A stretch of DNA of 64,000 nt from Tetragonia tetragonoides (taxonomy: Eukaryota; Streptophyta; Magnoliopsida; Caryophyllales; Aizoaceae), in NCBI GenBank assembly GCA_038025085.1, contig CM076143.1:35052501-35116500 (forward strand), in the 5' to 3' direction. A program made the translations under genes and the position numbers. The stretch's first letter is position 1. Every line of letters starts with the position of its first letter. This document shows positions 57,325 to 64,000 of this stretch, piece after piece. A model generated the notes under the pieces. The model did not search any database, was not told the origin of the DNA, and saw only the letters and a list, made by a program, of their open reading frames with translations.

Positions 57325-58251
57325 ATGGTAAGGACAAGAAAGACCGCGCGAATGACGACCGCACACCAAAGGGCACGCACCCTAGCCCATCGTGCACCAT
57401 CCGCGGAATACGTAGCTTCATCGGATAGCAAATTGACAGGAAACGACGCGAACGTACGCCGTGAACCCGCGTAAGATCGCGCCGCACACGTGATCGTCGT
57501 ACGCAACGAGGCCGCACACCCCGCGCCTGTAGCCACGCCTATTGCTGCCCCAGTTGCCGCACCTGCTGCATATGTTGACGAAGAGGAAGATCCCTCTGAG
57601 CATACAACACTAGAAGAGCATGATGACATGCTGGAATTGGAAGATACTAGTGCCGAGAGCGACAACAACATCGCGCCTACTCCTGCACCTATTGCTGCAC
57701 CTACTCCTGCTGCAAATTGGTCTCCTCCTGTGGAGTCGTTCTTTGCTACTGATGCTGAGCTGGAGGATATAAGTATTTATATATGACGTGCTTACACTAC
57801 GATCGAGCGTTATCAGTACGAGAATCGCACGAGTCTACATGAAGGCTTATGGGTAGAGCTACTGCTGGCTCGTCTGCCTAACATCCTTCCTTGGACGGGA
57901 CTCAAGGAGAAGTACGACGACGTAGTCTCCAAGAGCGGTCACTTGCACGAGAAGAAGTACGGAGAAGATACGAGATGGTCTCTTTGCTTTAGAGGCGTCG
58001 CAACTGAGTTACGCCTATCCGAGTTCGAGTGGAAGGTGAACCACGTTCTAGTGCCTGCGCCGAAAGGTATATGCGAGTATTGCTGGACCAAGACGCGCAA
58101 ACACGCCGATGACTTTAGGAAGCGCTTCATGCCTCAGATGTTCGGTGGATATGCTTATCCATACACGCCCTGCAAGGAGGTGAAGCCTAGGAGGAAGGAC
58201 GATCATGACGAGTCCCCTAGCGCGATGAAGATGTGTGCTAGTGTCAAGTAG
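57325..58251 (+). pseudogene. Extra ORF upstream of gag in the Tekay element, unknown domain
   Basis: One reading frame runs from ATG 57325 (MVRTRKTARMTTAHQRARTL) to a TAG at 58249-58251. It is about 308 codons and is broken only by a TAA at 57472 and a TGA near 57784. An Arg-rich N-terminus (about residues 1-55) is followed by an Ala/Pro linker (APVATPIAAPVAAPAAY) with an acidic stretch (DEEEDPSEHTTLEEHDDMLE). The C-terminal domain is Trp-rich (HEGLWVELLLARLPNILPW; RWSLCFRGVATELRLSEFEW). It contains a CEYC pair followed by His (CEYCWTKTRKHADDF), perhaps a zinc-binding fold. I do not recognise it. Standard Tekay elements begin with gag. It could be a captured gene or a lineage-specific ORF. 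Confidence 0.65.
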
Positions 58252-58948
58252 AACTAGATAATTGCCGTATTAGTTTTACTTGAGTTTTATTGAACTTTTA
58301 GCTATTATGATGTCCCTACGTGGTCAATTTTGATGTTGGTGTCGTTGCATAGGCAACAAATATTTATGATTGTTATTTACTTGCAAATTGTCTCATTGCA
58401 AGACTATTTCATTTGATTATATGATGTCGTTGAGAATTTGGTCTATATGATCGTTTTATCACATAATTGCATGGTTAACTCATAGCTTCATAATGCTATC
58501 TCGTATTGCCTGGACATGATGGGAAATCCATGTCGGAGTTATGGCGAAATTTTCATTGAGCATCATCATAACAATTGTGAGCCAAAGGCTAAGCATGTAT
58601 TGTATGCAATCAAATGACATTGTTTATTGCCCTACTAAAATAGTATAGAGCCTCGATGTGTGAATTGTGAATGTCATTGCTTATCAATCGTGTGAGACCA
58701 ATGTGTCTACTTTGTTATTGCATATCGAACTATTATGCATGGGAACTGAGAACATTCAAAGAAAGTATGTTGCTTAGACCTACAGTGTAAGGTAAATCAT
58801 TGAAACTTATATGCTATTTGCTAAATGTCAAGAGATTGGTTTCAATTATAACCTACATCTCTCAATAAGACCTCAATTTGGGTCGAATGTGCCAATTTTG
58901 CTGAAATGGTGATCAACCATTGCTCTTCTATGTCTCAAATTTGTTATA
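58252..58948. other. Spacer between extra ORF and gag
   Basis: About 700 bp of AT-rich sequence without an open frame. The phrase GCATAGGCAACAAATATTTA and others suggest nothing specific. It could be an intron or leader. Confidence 0.4.
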
Positions 58949-60442
58949 ATGGCAACCAACGACCAACTCGCGAGCCTAGAAGTAGGTCTTATCAACGTGG
59001 TCGAGCACATCACGTGCCAGCTAGAGCGCCAAGAGCAAGATCACAATGCGCAGAACCCTGAGACGCGCAACTTTAGGGATTTCGATGCACTCAAACCTCC
59101 GACGTTTGAGGGTGGCTCTGAGCCCACCAAGTTGGAGAATTGGATAATAGAGTTCGAGAAGCTGTTTAGGGTGACTAATCGGCCCAACAACATGAAGGTC
59201 AACACCGCTACGTACTACCTGAAGGGTGAGGCTAACAAGTGGTGGAGCGAGGTGGGCACTGCTCTACTCACCATTGAGGAATATGGGTGGACCGAGTTCA
59301 AAGAGTCCATTCGCGAACGGTTCTATCCAAGAGCTGTCCGTCACCAGAAGCAACGGGAGTTCGAGAAGATCTATCAAGGAAAGCTATCTGTGGCAAAAAC
59401 GTTCAACGAGCTTGCTGCTTTTGCACCTAACTTGGTGACGACCGAAGCTAAACGGGTCGAGAGGTTCGAAGATGGCCTGAAGTGGGATATTCAGCGTTAT
59501 GTTATGGGAAACTCGTTGACGTTGCAAGGATCTTACGAGAAAGCCTTGAACCAAGGAAGTCATAGCGCGATGAAGATGTGTGCTGTGGATCGTCGTGATT
59601 CGTTGCTCGGAAAGCATAAACGTGATGAAGGGCATTCTTCCCAGTCAGGTGGCGCAGATAAGAGGTCAAGGCCGAACAATGGCAATCACAACAACCAAGG
59701 TGGTCAGAACCACAACGGGAACAGGAATCGTGACTCGAATAGTCATAGAGCTACTATCTTAGCTAGGAGGAATACGCCTTGTAGTCACTGCAACAAGATG
59801 CATCCTGGCAAGAATTGTTGTGGCGATGTACTTCAATGCTACGAGTGCAACAAGCCTGGTCATAAAACTCCTGAATGCTGGATTCGTGGAAGGAACGACA
59901 ATGGTCAGAACCGCGATAACAACTACAATCGTGGTGGAAATGGAAATGCTAATCGCGGAAATGGTGGTAACTACCATGGAAATGGGGGTTACAACAACAA
60001 CAACCGCAACAATACCGCTGCTCCTGCTGTGAATAATCAAGCACTACTTCCCGCACCTGCCAACCCCGCGCAGAAAAACAACAACAACAACAACAATAGA
60101 GGGGTAAATAGAAGGGTCTACGTGCTGAACCGCAATGAAGCTGAGGCAAACCCGAATGTGATCGCTGGTAATTTTCTCGTTAACTCTCAACCTGCTTTTG
60201 TTTTGTTTGATAGTGGTGCAAAACACTCTGTTCTTTCTAAGAGCGTTGCATCTAAGATATGTTTAGAGCCTAGTTCTGTGGTCAGTGCGAATATTAGGAT
60301 GCCAGATGGAACGATTGTTAATTGTAAAGCGTTGTATGAAAAGTGTCCAATTAGGATAGCTGGTTCCGATTTGCCTGTGGATTTGATTAAGATGGATTTC
60401 AAGGATTTTGACGTGATTTTGGAAATGGATTGGTTAGCCTAG
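58949..60442 (+). CDS. gag: Tekay gag-protease (ends at an in-frame stop)
   Basis: 497 codons start MATNDQLASLEVGL. The capsid-type Retrotrans_gag domain covers about residues 45-190 (FEGGSEPTKLENWI, YYLKGEANKWW, FKESIRERFYP). A 22-bp foreign-looking block encodes SAMKMCA at residues 206-212. An Asn/Gly-rich nucleocapsid carries CSHCNKMHPGKNC (278-290) and a canonical knuckle CYECNKPGHKTPEC (297-310). The aspartic protease has FDSGAKHSVLS near 420-430. The ORF stops at TAG 60440 within MDWLA, where the family continues in frame toward RT, so the stop is a nonsense mutation in a gag-pol fusion. It forms particles and processes the polyprotein in the cytoplasm. Confidence 0.9.
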   Translation: MATNDQLASLEVGLINVVEHITCQLERQEQDHNAQNPETRNFRDFDALKPPTFEGGSEPTKLENWIIEFEKLFRVTNRPNNMKVNTATYYLKGEANKWWSEVGTALLTIEEYGWTEFKESIRERFYPRAVRHQKQREFEKIYQGKLSVAKTFNELAAFAPNLVTTEAKRVERFEDGLKWDIQRYVMGNSLTLQGSYEKALNQGSHSAMKMCAVDRRDSLLGKHKRDEGHSSQSGGADKRSRPNNGNHNNQGGQNHNGNRNRDSNSHRATILARRNTPCSHCNKMHPGKNCCGDVLQCYECNKPGHKTPECWIRGRNDNGQNRDNNYNRGGNGNANRGNGGNYHGNGGYNNNNRNNTAAPAVNNQALLPAPANPAQKNNNNNNNRGVNRRVYVLNRNEAEANPNVIAGNFLVNSQPAFVLFDSGAKHSVLSKSVASKICLEPSSVVSANIRMPDGTIVNCKALYEKCPIRIAGSDLPVDLIKMDFKDFDVILEMDWLA

Positions 60443-62498
60443 TATAGGGCTAAGATTGAGTGCTTTGAACAACGTGTGTCGTTGCGTGGACCGAAGGGTA
60501 GGAGGATTACCTACAAAGGGGTCGTGGTTAAGCCAAAGTAAAAGATAGTGGCAACCATGAAAGCAAAGGAGTGTATGACTAAAGGTGAAGAGATTTACCT
60601 TTATCATGTAGTGGATACAAGTCGAGAAGCCGAAATTTCAAAACCAATTCCAGTTGTTTTTGAGTACGTTGACGTCTTTCCAGACGAGATTCCAGGTTTG
60701 CCTCCACAACGCGTTATCGACTTCACGATTGACTTAGCTCCAAGTTGTGCTCCGATCTCGAAAACTCCGTATCGTATGGCTCCTGCTGAGATGAAAGAAT
60801 TGAAAATGCAACTCGAGGAACTACTGGAGAAGGGATACATACGCCCGAGTGTATCGCCTTGGGGTGCTCCTGTTCTGTTCGTACGTAAGAAGGATGGTAG
60901 TATGACACTGTGCATAGCTACTGAGAGTTGAACAAGATCACGATCAAGAATCGTTATCCACTTCCGAGGATTGACGACCTATTTGACCAACTTCGTGGAG
61001 TGACTGTTTTCTCCAAGATCGATCTACGTTCAGGATACCATCAACTCAGGATTTCCGAGCCTGACATTGCAAAGACCGCGTTTAGGACGAGGTATGGACA
61101 CTACGAGTTCTCGGTGATGCCTTTTGGATTGACGAACGCACCTGCGAAGTTTATGGATTTGATGAACCGTACGTTCCAGCCTTATCTCGATTAGTTCGTT
61201 CTTGTCTTTATTGATGATATTTTTGTCTATTCGAAGAACGCTGATGAGCACGAGCAACACTTGCGAACCGTTTTGGAGATTTTGAGACAACATCAGTTGT
61301 ACGCCAAGCTGTCGAAGTGGGAGTTTTGGTTAGAAACTGTTCCCTTCTTAGGACATGCGGTGTCTAAGAGTGGAGTTGCTGTTACCCCGGAAAAGATTAG
61401 AGCTGTTATAGACTGGTCCGCACCGAAAAGCGTTACCGAAGTCAGAAGTTTTCTTGGGTTAGCTGGTTACTATCGTAGGTTTGTGGAAGGATTTTCCAAG
61501 ATAGCGCAGCCTATGACAAACTTAATGAAAAAGACGACGAAGTTCGTGTGGTCGGAAAAGTGTGAAGCTGCTTTTCAAGAATTGAAGAAACGTCTTACAA
61601 GCGCGCCGATTTTGACATTGCCATCGGGAACTGAAGGGTGCGAAGTCTATAGTGACGCGTCTAAGCATGGCATAGGCTGTGTTTTGATGCAACATGGTAA
61701 GGTAGTGGCTTATGCCTCAAGACAACTGAAGAAGCACGAGGATAATTACCCTACTCACGACTTAGAGCTCGCTGCTGTCGTGTTTGCCTTGAAGATTTGG
61801 AGACATTATCTTTATGGTTCTGCTGTCAAGATGTTTACGGACCACAAGAGTCTCAAGTACATATTCACACCAAAGGAATTGAATATGCGACAAAGAAGAT
61901 GGCTAGAGTTATTGACAGAGTACGACATCGACATACAGTATCACGAAGGGAAAGCTAACGTGGAAGCCGACGCTTTGAGTAGAAAGACTCGTCATACGTT
62001 GAATACTGCTTTAGTACTTCCGAAGGAGATCATTCGTGACTTACAGAGTCTTGACGTGGAGATTGTGCTAAAAGGTGACGTTCAATGTACCTTAGCACAT
62101 ATGTCAGTTCGACCAACCTTACTCGACGAGATCAAGGGTAAACATAGTACAGATAAGGATCTTCAACGGATTCTACGGCACAAGGACGAGGGTAGATCCG
62201 AGGAATTTTCTATTGGTCAAGACGGTGTCTTGAGATTTCGTGATCGTGTCTGCGTGCCGAATGACCCGGAGATCAAGAGTCAGATTCTGGGTGAAGCTCA
62301 CAATACACCTTATTCTGTACATCCTGGTGGAGACAAGCTTTACAAAGACCTTCGCCAAATGTTCTGGTGGAAAGGTATGAAACAAGATGTCCCTGAATTC
62401 GTGGCTAAGTGTCTTACGTGCCAGAAGGTCAAGATCGAACACAAGAGACCTGGTGGAATGATTCAACCGCTTGAAGTCCCTACGTGGAAATGGAACTA
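60443..62498 (+). pseudogene. pol: Tekay reverse transcriptase and RNase H
   Basis: The pre-RT segment (VFEYVDVFPDEIPGLPP) leads into RT (60760-61250: [64 protein letters not shown]). The RT connection follows ([15 protein letters not shown]). RNase H follows ([42 protein letters not shown]). Integrase begins with a HHCC finger ([22 protein letters not shown]). Lesions are a stop at 60541, a one-base loss near 60909 shifting the frame, a TAG at 61192 in place of a Lys codon, and a TAA at 62497. Confidence 0.92.
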
Positions 62499-63550
62499 AA
62501 TTTCAATGGACTTTGTCATGGGTTTACCATTGACACAGAAGAAGAAGAACGCCATTTGGGTAGTTGTGGATCGTTTGACGAAAGTTGCGAGATTCATCCC
62601 AATGAATGACACTTGGGAAAAGGAGAAGCTAGCGGATGCTTACGTCAAGGAAGTCATGAGACTCGAGATTTCTATCTCATTTTTGGCAGAAATTGCAAGA
62701 AGCTTTTGGAAGCAAATTGAAGTTCAGTACTGCTTTTCATCCTACGACTGATGGTCAGACGGAAAGAACGATTCAGACCTTGGAGGATATGCTTCGAGCG
62801 TGTGCTCTCGAGTATCAAGGCTCGTGGGATACACACATTCCGTTGATCGAGTTTTCTTACAACAATAGCTATCACTCAAGCATTGAGCGAGAACCATATG
62901 AAGCATTGTATGGTAGGAAGTGTAGATCGCCAGTTTGTTGGAACGACATTAGTGAAACTGCAGTTTTGGGTCCAGAAATGATCCAGCAGACCGTCAAAGT
63001 GGTCAAAGTTATTCAAGCGAAGATGCGTAGTGCACAAGATCACCAGAAATCGTACGCAGATAGAGGTCGTACTCCTGAAAAGTTTGAGGTAGGAAGCAAG
63101 GTACTTTTGCGAGTATCTCCTACCAAAGGTGTCATGCGTTTTGGTCGTAAGGGGAAGTTAAGTCCTCGTTATATTGGACCATACGAGATTCTGGAAAGCA
63201 TTGGTGAGGTTGCTTATCGATTACCTTTACCTGTGGAACTTGCAAAAGTCCACAGCGTGTTTCATGTCTCTCAGTTGAAGCGATGCGTACATAATCCAAC
63301 TCATATCGTTCAACCTGAAATGATCGATCTAGATGAAAGTTTGACTTATGAAGAGCGTCCTATCAAGATAGTGGATCGCAAAGAGCGCTCAACTCGAACA
63401 AAGACTATTCCGATCGTCAAAGTCGTTTGGTCTCGACAAGGTCAAGAGGAAGCAACATGGGAAGCTGAATCCATGATGCGCGTGAAATATCCAGACCTCT
63501 TCCTAGAAGGTACTAGTCCCACTTCAGTTTCGGGACGAAACTCCTTTTAA
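62499..63550 (+). pseudogene. Tekay integrase core, GPY/F region and chromodomain
   Basis: It starts MDFVMGLPLTQKKKNAIWVVVDRL at 62506. A small deletion of about 20 bp plus a frame change near 62660-62690 removes the second catalytic Asp region. The frame 62693-63550 resumes with AFHPTTDGQTERTIQTLEDM (catalytic Glu in QTE), GRKCRSPVCW, KLSPRYIGPYEI (GPY/F motif) and HVSQLKRCV. The end is a chromodomain-type tail (YEERPIKIVDRKERSTRTKT, VVWSRQGQEEATWEAE), which in chromoviruses directs integration to heterochromatin. The coding end overlaps the first copy of the conserved 3' motif. Confidence 0.9.
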
Positions 63551-63795
63551 GGAAGATAGAATGTCACGCCTCGAAATTTCGTTTTGTTTATCGCTTTGCA
63601 CGAATTGCATGTTCAAGCATTGCATGGTGCATGCTAATCAACTTAGAATCACGATCGTACATGCTCATCTTGCATATGTTAGTGTCCTAGAAATTGTTTT
63701 ATACCTTCGCATGGGTAAACTCGTTTTGCTTTGGGAAGTGATTACTTCATGTCTCAAGTTTCGGGACGAAACTTCTTTTAAGGAGGGTAGAATGT
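63526..63795 (+). repeat. Duplicated polypurine-tract block
   Basis: A 39-bp block (TTTCGGGACGAAAC … AAGGAGGGTAGAATGT) occurs at 63526-63564 and again at 63757-63795 with three differences. Only the second adjoins the 3' LTR. After the first comes TGTCACGCCTCGAAATTTCG, which resembles the usual start of another Tekay LTR family. Confidence 0.8.
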
Positions 63796-64000
63796 GATAC
63801 CGTAATATTTTCTATAATTATTATATTGATTAATAAATGATTTATAAATAGTTTCGGAGATTAAATCGTATATTCATTTAAGGATTTGTTTTATTCAATT
63901 AAAGCCATAATAATATTAATTATTATTATGGGACTTTCATAAATTGCATTTATTATTTTTGAGGAGTTTAATTAAAATGTTTTATATATGAATAAGAATT
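63795..64000 (+). repeat. Tekay 3' LTR, first 206 bp
   Basis: It starts TGATACCGTAATATTTTC, aligns to 54377 onward, and is cut by the window end. Confidence 0.92.

Larger units (their letters stand above)
54377..64000 (+). mobile_element. Tekay chromovirus (Ty3/gypsy), nearly complete, runs off the window
   Basis: The 5' LTR is 54377-57131 and the PBS is at 57134. An unusual extra ORF lies at 57325-58251, gag-protease at 58949, pol to 63550, and the 3' LTR starts at 63795. The first ~205 bp of both LTRs align with about ten differences. The last third of integrase carries a chromodomain-type tail, as in Tekay/Del elements. At least six lesions break pol. The 5' flank is ACCAG; the 3' target copy lies beyond the window. 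Confidence 0.92.

Overview
This is plant nuclear DNA: AT-rich, with no bacterial-style operons, tRNA or rRNA genes, and made almost wholly of nested and decayed transposable elements. Tat (Retand/Ogre-type), Athila, Tekay chromovirus and Ale-type copia LTR elements, L1-type LINEs with DUF4283/zinc-knuckle ORF1, and Stowaway, Tourist and CACTA DNA elements together point to an angiosperm, probably a eudicot. The species cannot be fixed from this window. I found no convincing host gene.

Layout. Bases 1-7170 hold small elements: a 5'-truncated LINE with a 12-bp target-site duplication, a Harbinger-associated Myb-like ORF, a Stowaway MITE, a CACTA end split by an Athila-type LTR, a ~411-bp tandem repeat and an AC/AT microsatellite. 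Bases 7315-17356 look like one long Tat-family LTR interrupted by a CACTA end and by a complete but dead Ale/Retrofit-like copia element (10612-16158, minus, TSD CTTCT). At 17357 begins a second Tat element, T1. It has a 5' LTR, a PBS, and a protease split by a nested LINE. Then come RT, two RNase H domains and integrase, two spliced antisense genes, a second nested LINE, 3'-UTR tandem repeats, and a 3' LTR broken at 37396.

The main structural event is a direct tandem duplication of about 25.9 kb. Sequence starting inside the copia element (11523) restarts at 37392, in the middle of T1's 3' LTR, over a 5-bp microhomology. The second copy (37392-51909) repeats the copia element, the flank, the 5' LTR, the LINE, antisense gene 2, the second LINE, the tandem repeats and a complete 3' LTR. 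It has lost two blocks (equivalent to 18023-19532 and 21056-32035). These deletions remove the PBS, all of pol and antisense gene 1.

Bases 52029-54376 are LTR fragments (Athila-type on minus, Tekay-type) carrying a 282-bp Tourist-like MITE and a short palindromic element. From 54377 to the window end is a nearly complete Tekay chromovirus with a 2755-bp 5' LTR, a PBS, an extra upstream ORF that I do not recognise, gag-protease, RT/RNase H/integrase with a chromodomain, a duplicated polypurine-tract block, and the start of the 3' LTR. All coding regions carry stops or frameshifts, so nothing here looks autonomous.

The observations I find most worth following are: the tandem duplication; the paired spliced antisense genes of T1, with the same GC-rich GCCGCTG clusters upstream of them and of the LTR promoter; the extra Tekay ORF; and a series of short hairpins with different stems but a near-constant loop spread through the copia interior.
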